DNA from: Pollenia angustigena
Taxonomy: Eukaryota; Arthropoda; Insecta; Diptera; Polleniidae
Assembly: GCA_930367215.1 (NCBI GenBank)
Contig: OV884060.1
Span: 182,291,253-182,355,252, forward strand
Direction of reading: 5' to 3'
DNA: 64,000 bases
The first letter of the stretch is position 1. Each line of letters starts with the position of its first letter. A program made the position numbers and the translations under genes. A model generated the notes under the pieces. It made no database searches. It saw nothing but the letters and a program-made list of their open reading frames with translations, and was not told the DNA's origin. Positions 38,101 to 45,990 of this stretch are shown piece by piece.

Positions 38101-41100
38101 TGATTTTACTACTTGTTTTTCTTACGGCAATGAAGCAAAGCATGAGTGAAATTTATTTTTTTAAATTTTTGTATGAGGAATTTGCTGCTTTCTCCAAACA
38201 GTGGCGTGTAAAGCAAAACAATACTTAATACACTTTAAAATAGTTTAAATGGAGAAAAATTAATGCTTAATAATCAGTAACCATATAAATTTCGTGAATA
38301 AGGGTTTGGATTGAGAAAGGGGTTATTCAGAATACATATATATAGCCCATACCAAACTCCATTTTTTTAAAAATGGTCGGTAAGTCAAACCAGTTATTAG
38401 TTGACGAAATATCGATTTTTGGTTAGAAATATAAAACCACTTTTTTAAAAACTTTTTAATGCAATCCTTATTTTTTATAAATTCAAAAACCGGCTTAAAT
38501 AAATATAAACAAATAATGAAATTGACAAGTATAGACTTGAAAATGAAAATAAATAGATTCACTTTTTCGTTGAAAGTTGGAAAATTGTTTTGGAAAATAC
38601 GCTGACTTGCAACGCATCAACGGGACGAGATAATCTATGAAAAAAAATAATCAAAAAATGAAAATAACATGAATAGACTTACCCCCATTTTTACAACTAA
38701 CCGAAAGCTAAAGGTTGAATTTTATCGGCTGTATAAAAAGTGTTCTATTATTTTTACGTTACTTTAACCTTTCGGGTCGGACGAATCTTCACTTAACTAA
38801 GCGCTTTCTTAAGGTTAAAGTAAATGTGCTCCTTGAATCGGCCGATAAAATTCAACTCTTAACTTTCGGTAAGTTGTGAAACGGGCAATAATGTAATGAA
38901 AAGATAAAAATTGACTTTTCAAAAAAGTTTGAAATTTTTATAATAAAAAGCGTTGACTTAAACATTGCAGACTGCAGCGTTGCCAGAAGTTTTGGAAGGA
39001 AAATCTTCTTTTGGCGAAAAAAAAAATTAAATTGTAGGTTTAAAATTGTGTTTTAGTTCTATTTTCCAAAAAATACATTTTAAATGCACTTAATTTCTAA
39101 TAAATAAGAACGTAAAAAAGTCCATCTATATAAAGAAGTTTCATCGAAAGTAATTAAATTCTTAAATTAGAGATGTATAAATTTTGGGCAAAATAATTTT
39201 GGTTTGGGAGCTATGAAGCTCATACACCATATGAAATCTTGAGGGTTCTCAATTTAATATTATCTGCCTATTTCACGATGTCACTCGAACGTTGTTTTTG
39301 TTTTATATGTTATTTGTGCGAACGTAAACGTTCGAGTGACATCGTGAAATAGGCAGTATATTTTTTTAAACCGTTGTTATATTGAAGGCATTTTGAGAAA
39401 ATTGCATTTAAAAAAAGCTCACTGAAAACTATGGATTTTCCTAAATATATTCCTAATGAATTTTTATTAAAATAATGTTCCTACACGTTTAAAGAGATAT
39501 TCTTAAGCACTTATGTATAAATACTTTGTTTACAAATTTATCATAAACATGGAATGTGGTATATTCAAACCAAAAGCTTCATAACCCTTAACTGTAACTT
39601 TTTACCACTCCTCTTGGTCTAGGCAGACCACAATTAGAACAGCTAAAAAACCCAATTAAATAAAAAGTTAATAAATACATTTTTTTTATTGAACGTCTGT
39701 TATTTGCTAGATTATACGAATTTGTTATATATTTTTATTATTTTATTTTACATGCAAGTCATCGAATATGTAGTCCTTAATTTTGCACATTGCTTTTTCG
39801 CATCTACCCCACATTTTTTTTTTGTTTTGTCATTATTTTTTATTGAATCTTCATATATTAAATATGAACTAACAATAATTAATCAAATCTTAACCTAATA
39901 CGTTATTTTATGTCCTGCCAGTACCAGACAAAATTTTCTTCATCACGGGTTCTGTTCACCTATATAGTGCTGCTAAGTGCTGCAGTGTCTCTTCTTCTTA
40001 AGCGAGTGTGGCCGCCATGATTTAAAATATTTCGAGCTAGTGGATTTGGGTGTTGTTCAAGCCTTTTTAAATATTTTATTGCATATTTTGTAATCATAGT
40101 TTTAACTAATGGCACATTGAGATCCTTATGAATGTTTGAGTTTTAAACATACCAGGGAGCTGCTGTGATTATTCGAAGAAGTTTATTTTGGCGCCTTTGA
40201 ATTTTGTCGACATTAGAGGCCGAGGCAGTGCCCCATAGTTGAATACCGTAGCACCAGATAGGCTTTAAGATAGAGTTGTAAAGTAGAAGCTTGCAATCGA
40301 GACTAAGGACAGAATTTCTTCCAATAAGCCAATGAATTTGAATGGCTTTTAGTTTCATTTGAGTTAATTTTGCCTCTATATGGCATTTCCACGTTAATCG
40401 CCGATCCAGATGTATACCGAGATATTTTACATGCGAATGTTGAGGAATTATTTGATTATTTATTGTAATAGGGGGGCAAGATTCCCGTCGCAAAGTGAAT
40501 GTTATATGTACGCATTTTTGCTCATTGATCATTATCCTCCATTGTCTTAACCATATTTCTAGTTGAAATATATGATGCTGTAAGTAACGCGATGCTTCAT
40601 AGCGATTTTCGTGGACGCTTAGAAAAGCTGTATCGTCTGCAAATGTTGAAGTTTGTGTGTAGTTGCTTGTTGGCATGTCCGAAGTATAAATTAAGTATAA
40701 TATGGGGCCCAGGATGCTGCCTTGTGGGACTCCAGCGGCAATGGGCTGAGGTGAACTTAAGAAATTTCCTTCTTTAATAATAAATTGCCGACCGACTAAG
40801 TAGCTTTCTAGCAGCTTGTGTGTGTTTGCTGGTAAATTTTGCTTCAATTTATGTAATAAGCCTTTAAGCCAGACTTTATCAAAAGCTTGCGAAACATCGA
40901 TGAAGAGTGCTGAGCAATATTTTTTTTCTTCAAATGCTTTTCTTATGACATTTACTATTCGATGAGTCTGTTCGATTGTGCTGTGTTTTCTTCTAAATCC
41001 GAACTGATGGTTTGGAATACATCTATTTACACTTAAAATCGGTGTTAATTTTGAAACTAATAATTTCTCAAACAACTTTGACATATTTGATAATAAGCTA

Positions 41101-44100
41101 ATAGGCCTATAAGACTCAACTTTTGTATGATCTTTACCTGGCTTTGGTATCATGGTAACTAAGGAAACCTTCCATTTTTGAGGATAGTATTCAAGGCGTA
41201 AAATAGCATTAAAAATAAAAAGAATAATTTTCTTTGCTATACGAGGTAGCTTCAAAAGCATTTTATTACTGATTTTATCAATACCAGGTGCCTTCTTAGT
41301 GTTTAAGTCACAAATAGCCTTTTCGATTTCTCTTAACTCAAATCTGAGGGGAATAGCTGATCTAGCAGCAACAGGTGGTAACTCGACCGCAATATTGTGA
41401 AATATATTTGGTGTAAATACGTTTTTCAAGTGACTAACAAACAGATTTCCTTTTTCAATATCGTTTCTTGCCCAATTACCATTCAAGTTTCTTAATGGTG
41501 GCTTAGATATAACTGGCCTTATTAGATTTCTAGCTGCACGCCATAATGAGTAGTCAGATTGTGGAGTTGCATCAAGTTCCTTAAGATATTTTTCTAGAGA
41601 AGCCGTTTTCTGATTCTGCAGTAACTTTCTTAGCTTTTTTGTGCACTCTTTTAATAAAATCTTAAGTTGCGGGGATCTGTAAAGTTGCCACTCTCTTCGA
41701 ACTCTCCTTTTTTCAGTCAAGAGCCGCTCGACATCTGAAGAATATATTTTAGTATTTTTAATTTTTTTGGGGGTATCGCTGAAATGTTGAACAGCTAGTT
41801 TCAGAAAACTGTCAAAATTGTCAATAGAGCGATCTACATAATCCGGTGTACTGAGCGGAATATTTTCTGTGCAATGGGTACTGAGATATTTTTTATATTT
41901 TTACCAATTAATTTGCGTAGCTGTCGTCGCTATGTACCCAGTCGGAGGTACAATTCTATTGGGGTTCATTATAGTAACAATTGTAGGTGTATGGTCGAAA
42001 GATAATTCTAGGGAGGCTTCAACATGAATCTTTTCTATGGGAATGTTTTTAACCACGCCGAAATCGATGACATCTGGTATTTTTTGATGATCAGTGGGCC
42101 AATATGTTGGTTGTCCGCTCGCTACCACATTTAAATCCATTTTAGAAATTGTGTTAAATAAAACACGACCCTTTGGCGTTATAAGTCGCGACCCCCAGAA
42201 GGTATGTTTAGCGTTATAATCGCCAGCGGCTAGGAAACACGGTCCTAATGATTTAAAATATTTATAATATTGGTCCTCCGATATTGAAAATCTAGGCGGT
42301 GAGTATAACGATGAAATTACTAGGTTTGTATTTAATTCCTCAACGCAAATGTTCGTTGCTTGGAGATAATCTTCACGATGATCACACATTAGGTAGTGTT
42401 TGACTCGGGTTTTTATTAAAATGGCAGAACCTCCACAAGCTCTATCTCGTGGGTCCTTGGTATCATATAGTATATAACCATTTATTTTAAACGTATTTCT
42501 TGAGGTCAAATGAGTTTCAGAAATCATCATGACATCAATTTGTTTATTTTTAAGAAAGTATTCTAATTCATTTTTATGTTGGCGGATGCCGTTTGCGTTC
42601 CAAAAACAAATTTTTAAACAGTTCATGGTTTGTTAAGTACAGCTTGCAATAACATCGATTGCATTCTAAGCATTTCCTGCATCATATTACCCATTGTGTT
42701 CGTAAAATTATTTACTGTTTGCACTAATGTTTCCAAGGTTTTTTCTAAACGACTTAAATTAGAAACCGGAGTTTCATCATTACTTGGCGAGGCACCTTGC
42801 ATTGGCGGATGGTTTGATTTTAGGACGTTAGCGTAAGAGGTTCTGTTATTACTAGGCTGGGGTTCTTGAATTGCATTTGTGTTTACTTGATTTGCAACCT
42901 GCATTTGAGGGGTATTTGTTTTCGGTCCAACCGTTTGCTTGACGATATTATATACAGGGCATCCTCTATAATTCGCAGTGTGATTACCGCCACAGTTGCT
43001 ACATTTTTTTACGTTGGGGTCGGTTTTAGACTTATCGCAAGAAACTGTACCGTGTAGATCACAACATACTACGCAGACAGGGGGTAAGTAGCAGTATGCC
43101 TTGGTATGGCCAAATTCTTGGCAGTTTAAGCACTGAACAGGTCCATTTTTTTTGTGCGGCTCTTCTATAGTTATTCTTCTGTAGAGAATATATTTTAAAT
43201 TGTAAATAGGATGTGTTTCGTTTTTTTTTAAGTTTTACGTCGCCGGGTTCAAACTCCACTCGAAAAAGTGGTTGGGCAATTTTTTCTCTATTTTTAATAT
43301 TTACTACATGTTTTACCTTGAAGCCTTTTTCTTCTAGGAATGTTTTAACCTCTTCTTCACATTTGATTCAAACTTGATTCATTCAATTCAGAACATATCA
43401 ATTATAGAATATTGCAAGAAAACAAGAACTCGGTCTGGCCAAAAGGGTAATTTCATAGACTTTTATATAAAAATAAAATTTCACCCCACTAGTTTGCTTC
43501 AATCGAATCCAAATTAGTTTCATTCGATTCAGCACGTATAATTATAGAACTCACGCCCCTGTTTTTTTTATTATATTCGAAAAATATTGCAAGGAAAACA
43601 CAAATTTGATCTTGCCCGACCAAGACGGTAATCCTAGGGTTTAGTTCCATTAGTTTTACCTTTTGGTACTAAGACATAGTAACTAAATATATGAACTTTT
43701 TTGTTCTTTAATAAATTAATCTCTAAATATATACTATACATACAATGAACAACCGCGAATCTATGATGCTTTTTTAATGTTTTGTATGCCCAGAAATAAT
43801 GATGCATGTTAGTACAAAAGTGTGAAAAACCAATAGACAACATGCTGATATAAAACCTCATTGTTTTAAAAATTTACTGTTTAAAAAACTGTAAAAGAAA
43901 ATTATGTATGTTGTTCAAACTTAAAGTTAAAAATCTTTATATCTAAAAATAAAAATTTGAGAAAAAAAAATTTTTAATCTTATTTTGTTCAAAAATCTTG
44001 AAAAATAAGATAAAATCTTAATTCTGGCAACGCTGGCAGACTGGGTTAAATTTATAACCATACTTTTTTGAAATTTGTGATAGATATTTTTGAATTGTGG

Positions 44101-44950
44101 TAAATAGTTTAAATAGAAGATTTCATTAAGTTTTTTTTATTTCTTTAATTATTTCAGGTTTTAGGCGGTGAAGTTTGTCTTTGGACAGAACAAGTTGATG
44201 AAGGTCAACTTGACAATCGGTTATGGCCCAGATCAGCTGCTCTGGCAGAAAGGTAAGTAATTTTGGGTTACTTTGGTCTTAAAAAAAAAAAAACGTAACA
44301 TTTTTTTTTTCATAAACATGAAACACATGGGGGCTAATTATGGCAGTCGTGATCGAATGCATTTTGGATTCGAAAGTAATTTTATTTAAGTCGATACTGA
44401 ACGAATCGAAATTATTTTTCCAGTGTTGTGAAAACTCAAATGCTTTACAACACTGAAAAAATAATTTCGGTTCCTTCCAAAGCGAATTCATTCAAGATAA
44501 TCTCGGTACTACAACAAGAGAATGAACAAAATTTTGACATCTAATAATGATAAAGCTAAAATAAAGTTATCAGCAGGGCTTTTAAGACATGTAATCAATT
44601 TGCCTTTGTACGTTCATAACGACACAAAGAACTAGAAATAAAATTGCTTTCAAATCGAGAAAGTATTCGATCACAACTGCCATGATTAGCCCCTAAACTT
44701 TTTGAATTAATTTCATTATTTTTGTTTAATTAAAAAAGTAAAAATTATCCAAACATTTGACTATTTCTAACGTAAATTACTCTTTCTCAGATTATGGTCA
44801 GATCCCGATGATGAACATGATATGGAAACCATACCACAAGAAATCTTCAAACGTATGTCCGTTTTTCGCAATCGTCTAGTTGAATTAGGCCTTAAGGCTG
44901 AACCCATATTTCCAAAATATTGTGCTCAAAATCCTGGTGAATGTATATGA
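32003..44950 (+). CDS. fdl: Fused lobes beta-N-acetylglucosaminidase (GH20), 7 coding exons
   Basis: Spliced gene: 32003-32169, 34569-35167, 35227-35962, 36024-36247, 36311-36405, 44158-44252, 44791-44950; 2076 nt, 691 residues. Seen: a short cytoplasmic N-terminus, a membrane segment at about residues 10-27 (type II anchor), a variable charged stretch in exon 2, then a GH20 catalytic domain with HLGGDEVN, where D471/E472 match the family's catalytic Asp-Glu pair, and WGGSTW further on. The C-terminus NPGECI and the exon sequences align throughout with Drosophila Fdl, which is of similar length. Known for that enzyme: it removes the terminal GlcNAc from the alpha-1,3 arm of N-glycans, giving paucimannose glycans; loss alters brain lobes. 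All six introns are GT..AG and keep phase. The start is the ATG at 32003, because the anchor follows at once and an acceptor lies 19 nt upstream. No frame break was seen, so the gene looks functional. Other GH20 chitinolytic hexosaminidases are less likely given the anchor and C-terminus. Confidence 0.95.
32530..34480. mobile_element. Nested inverted-repeat insertions filling fdl intron 1
   Basis: Outer inverted pair: TATCGCACCTCCAATGCAAT (about 32539) versus ATTGGAGGTGCGATA (about 34461). Just inside, 32748 GTCAGCTCATTATTGGTTTG pairs with CAAACCAATAATGTACTGAT (about 34407). The inner element shares its ends and long internal stretches with 37246-38405 in reverse orientation. It encloses the hAT-like element at 33121-34129. 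No coding. Confidence 0.65.
33121..34129. mobile_element. hAT-like element in fdl intron 1, 1009 bp
   Basis: Ends CGGTGTTCGAAAATAAAC / GTTTATGTTCGAACACTA (15 of 18 match) with flanks ATAAGTAT (33113-33120) and GTAAGTAT (34130-34137). AGTGTTCGGTTCGG and CCGAACGCTAAATAATG are matching subterminal motifs. No transposase. Confidence 0.75.
34569..35167 (+). CDS. fdl: fdl coding exon 2
   Basis: The acceptor is TTTTTCAG at 34561-34568 and the donor is GTAAGT at 35168. The exon encodes residues 57-255 and part of 256. It contains the Cys-rich motif [13 protein letters not shown] and a low-complexity Glu/Gln/Ser-rich stretch (about residues 155-190) that is the least conserved part of the protein compared with Drosophila as I remember it. 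Confidence 0.93.
35227..35962 (+). CDS. fdl: fdl coding exon 3 (GH20 active site)
   Basis: The acceptor AG is at 35225-35226 and the donor GTACGA is at 35963. It encodes residues 257-500 plus two bases of codon 501. It carries the start of the GH20 barrel ([15 protein letters not shown]), the [12 protein letters not shown] segment and the catalytic HLGGDEVN. Reading simply continues past 35962 to a stop at 35988-35990, so the donor is placed by homology to the next exon and by phase. Confidence 0.95.
36024..36247 (+). CDS. fdl: fdl coding exon 4
   Basis: The acceptor TTTTTGTAG ends at 36023 and the donor GTGAGT starts at 36248. It encodes residues 502-575 and includes [16 protein letters not shown] and [13 protein letters not shown], both part of the GH20 substrate pocket region. 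The intron before it is only 61 nt. Confidence 0.94.
36311..36405 (+). CDS. fdl: fdl coding exon 5
   Basis: The acceptor CCAG is at 36307-36310 and the donor GTAATG is at 36406. It encodes residues 576/577-607 ([19 protein letters not shown] and the basic tail before the junction). It ends in phase 0 and is followed by a 7752-bp intron full of transposons. Confidence 0.92.
36640..37235. repeat. ~120-bp tandem repeats in fdl intron 5
   Basis: About five diverged units, each with AAATATCGATTTTTTG, AATATGAGTGATCACAG, GTAGGACCTTTAGTTTAC and AAAATAAATGCGATTCTATG. They begin about 240 bp after exon 5. Confidence 0.8.
37246..38405. mobile_element. TIR element in fdl intron 5, related to that in intron 1
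   Basis: Ends CGTCAGCTCATTATTGGTTT (37248) and AAACCAGTTATTAGTTGACG (38385-38404). Internal sequence such as GGCAATGAAGCAAAGCATGAG and CGTCGTAG/ACGACAATGAAGG matches 32745-34436 in the opposite orientation. It holds a perfect 129-bp direct duplication at about 37446-37703. Confidence 0.75.
37446..37703 (+). repeat. Perfect 129-bp tandem duplication
   Basis: The stretch from ACAGTGCATATTATGATTG to AAATTATTTTTTTTTCTTTT is present twice, head to tail, with no difference that I can see. It is either very recent or an assembly artefact. Confidence 0.8.
38681..38886. mobile_element. ~206-bp TIR MITE in fdl intron 5
   Basis: Left GAAAGCTAAAGGTTGAATTT..TTATCGGC is answered on the right by GCCGATAAAATTCAACTCTT..CTTTCGG. 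Arms are about 50 bp; no coding. Target duplication uncertain. Confidence 0.65.
39264..39356. repeat. Perfect 30-bp-arm hairpin (mini-MITE)
   Basis: CTGCCTATTTCACGATGTCA..CGAACGTT and its exact inverse are separated by about 33 bp. It lies inside the left part of the hAT-like element. Confidence 0.75.
39960..42626 (-). pseudogene. Jockey ORF2: endonuclease + reverse transcriptase, two in-frame stops
   Basis: The start ATG at 42624-42626 overlaps the ORF1 stop. An N-terminal apurinic-type endonuclease (about residues 1-225) shows [25 protein letters not shown] and SFDHTPT. The reverse transcriptase follows, with [44 protein letters not shown] and the FADD catalytic box. A TAA at 41898-41900 separates the two domains and a second TAA at 40143-40145 interrupts the C-terminus; the same frame continues to a TAG at 39960-39962, so the full reading is about 888 codons, normal for Jockey. 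No frameshift was seen, so the copy is young but not able to make a complete ORF2 protein. Confidence 0.9.
42623..43357 (-). pseudogene. Jockey ORF1 (gag-like), 5'-truncated with frameshift
   Basis: The surviving part begins with [19 protein letters not shown] (RNA-binding-like region), followed by [11 protein letters not shown]; a frame change occurs in an A9 run at about 43226-43234, after which the reading continues through three CCHC-type knuckles ([43 protein letters not shown]). These bind nucleic acid in the LINE particle. The last 93 residues are a Gln/Asn-rich tail with a Leu-rich heptad-like segment. The TGA stop at 42623-42625 overlaps the ATG of ORF2 (ATGA). The start codon and about half of the usual ORF1 are missing. 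Confidence 0.85.
43375..43630. repeat. Two diverged units of a dispersed repeat
   Basis: ATTCAATTCAGAACATATCAA..GGCCAAAAGGGTAAT and ATTCGATTCAGCACGTATAAT..GACCAAGACGGTAAT follow each other; the same text occurs inverted near 1916-2090. It flanks the 5' end of the Jockey element inside the hAT-like element. Confidence 0.5.
44158..44252 (+). CDS. fdl: fdl coding exon 6
   Basis: The acceptor TTTCAG ends at 44157 and the donor GTAAGT starts at 44253. It encodes residues 608-638 ([19 protein letters not shown]...), the GH20 strand with the conserved GGE and W-T-E-Q. It lies only 122 bp past the right end of the hAT insertion at 38975-44035, and the branch/polypyrimidine region is intact. Confidence 0.93.
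44330..44693. mobile_element. 364-bp MITE in fdl intron 6
   Basis: Ends GGGGCTAATTATGGCAGTCG and CTGCCATGATTAGCCCC (with TCGATCACAA before it) are inverted repeats of about 29 bp. The centre has CAGTGTTGTGAAA / TTTACAACACTG inverted again. A decayed relative is at 22614. Target duplication not clear. Confidence 0.8.
44791..44950 (+). CDS. fdl: fdl terminal coding exon 7
   Basis: The acceptor TTTCTCAG ends at 44790. It encodes the last 52 residues, ending NPGECI, with a TGA stop at 44948-44950. In the first 410 nt of the 3' UTR I see no AATAAA, only an ATTAAA variant near 45333. Confidence 0.93.
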
Positions 44951-45361
44951 TATTTTTTGTAAATATTCTAAATTGATGACAGTTAAAATGTCATTTCTTA
45001 ACAACAATCAAGTTATGCGAACCACAAAACTACAACTTCAAAAGACTTCATATGCGATATGAAATGTTAAAAATTATTTACTAATTTAAGTTTTTTTTCT
45101 ATTATTAGGTTTCTCTTTTAACGAATCCTTTAAAGATCCTAGAATTTATACAAAAAAAAAAAAAAAAAAAACAACAAAGAAAAGCAAAAAACTGAAAAAC
45201 AAACACAAGCCAAAAATTATGCATGTTTTTTTTAAAGATTTTAGATATTCTAATTAATCAAAAATGAAAATGGTTTCCTATCGATATTTTTTTTCTATAA
45301 AAGTAACATATTTTTTTTTATTTTTAATATAGATTAAATAGTTGTATAAATTCAAAAAGAC

Positions 45362-45589
45362 CAAAGTATATTTATACCTACCAAGTACATGCAAGTGATC
45401 AGCTGTTCATCTCAATAGTGTCAAAATTTGCTTACATTTTTAGTGCGCCATGATTTTTTTTTTTTGTTTTGTTTTGTTAATGTATTGCTGTTTGACAGTA
45501 TCAAGAGTTTGACACAAACAAAATAAATGTTGTTTTTTTTATTGTTGATTTGTTGTAGACTTGCATGTACTTGGTATAAATATACTTTG
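45362..45589. mobile_element. 228-bp hAT-like MITE in the fdl 3' flank
   Basis: Ends CAAAGTATATTTATACC / GGTATAAATATACTTTG flanked by a perfect 8-bp AAAAAGAC (45354-45361, 45590-45597). It contains the first canonical AATAAA after the fdl stop, at 45522-45527. Confidence 0.85.
45522..45527 (+). terminator. Candidate fdl poly-A signal (AATAAA)
   Basis: First AATAAA after the fdl stop, 572 nt downstream, followed by a T/GT-rich stretch. It lies inside the hAT-like MITE. An ATTAAA variant at about 45333 and signals beyond 45.6 kb are alternatives. Confidence 0.3.
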
Positions 45590-45597
45590 AAAAAGAC

Positions 45598-45982
45598 CAA
45601 CCTAAATCAGCGCGTTAAGCGTAACTTTAGCTTTATAGCTGAATTGACATACATTTATTTTTTTTGTGCTTTAAGTTAAATGGCTGAGCTTTCTTGATCT
45701 CTAAATGCCAGGTTGTTATTTTATGTAATTCGCATGACGTCAAATTAGAGCCTCTTCCAAAAGTTTTCGGCCGTCCTACCCTTTGCCGAAATCTTCCAGA
45801 ATCGGTCCCGAGCATTATGGCCTCCACTAGTAATCAAAATTGGGTCCAAATTATGACATTCGATATCGATCGAAATTACTACACAATTAAACGGCTCGAA
45901 ATGTCAGCCATTTATAAACAAAACACTGTAAAACTAAAACAAATTGGTTCAAACTATCAAAGTTAACAGGCTTTTCGCCTCC
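45598..45982. other. Short interval with an unrecognised open frame
   Basis: A 90-codon + strand frame (45694-45966) reads through slightly GC-richer DNA (CTTCCAAAAGTTTTCGGCCG) but has no motif I know. An inverted partner of 45597-45613 (CAACCTAAATCAGCGC) lies at 49719-49735. Confidence 0.35.
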
Positions 45983-45990
45983 ACCTGTAG

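Larger units (their letters stand above)
39814..43357 (-). mobile_element. Jockey-clade LINE, 5'-truncated
   Basis: Reading on the - strand: partial ORF1 with zinc knuckles, ORF2 with endonuclease and reverse transcriptase, a short 3' UTR and an A-rich tail (plus-strand poly-T at 39814-39823). A likely target duplication AAATGTG (- strand) occurs at 43358-43364 and 39810-39816, though the A bases overlap the tail. The 5' truncation falls inside ORF1, as usual for LINE insertions. It is antisense to fdl. Confidence 0.88.
38975..44035. mobile_element. hAT-like element in fdl intron 5, enlarged by a Jockey insertion
   Basis: Ends CAGCGTTGCCAGAAG / TTCTGGCAACGCTG with a perfect 8-bp duplication GCAGACTG (38967-38974, 44036-44043). 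Subterminal AAAATCTT words occur on both sides. Without the LINE at 39814-43357 it would be about 1.5 kb. No hAT transposase. Confidence 0.88.

Noticed and set aside
40592..40777. + strand frame across the LINE
   Set aside because: Shadow of the Jockey reverse transcriptase on the opposite strand.
45694..45966. 90-codon frame downstream of fdl as a host gene
   Set aside because: No recognisable domain, no splice signals, and it lies between transposons; left as unassigned.
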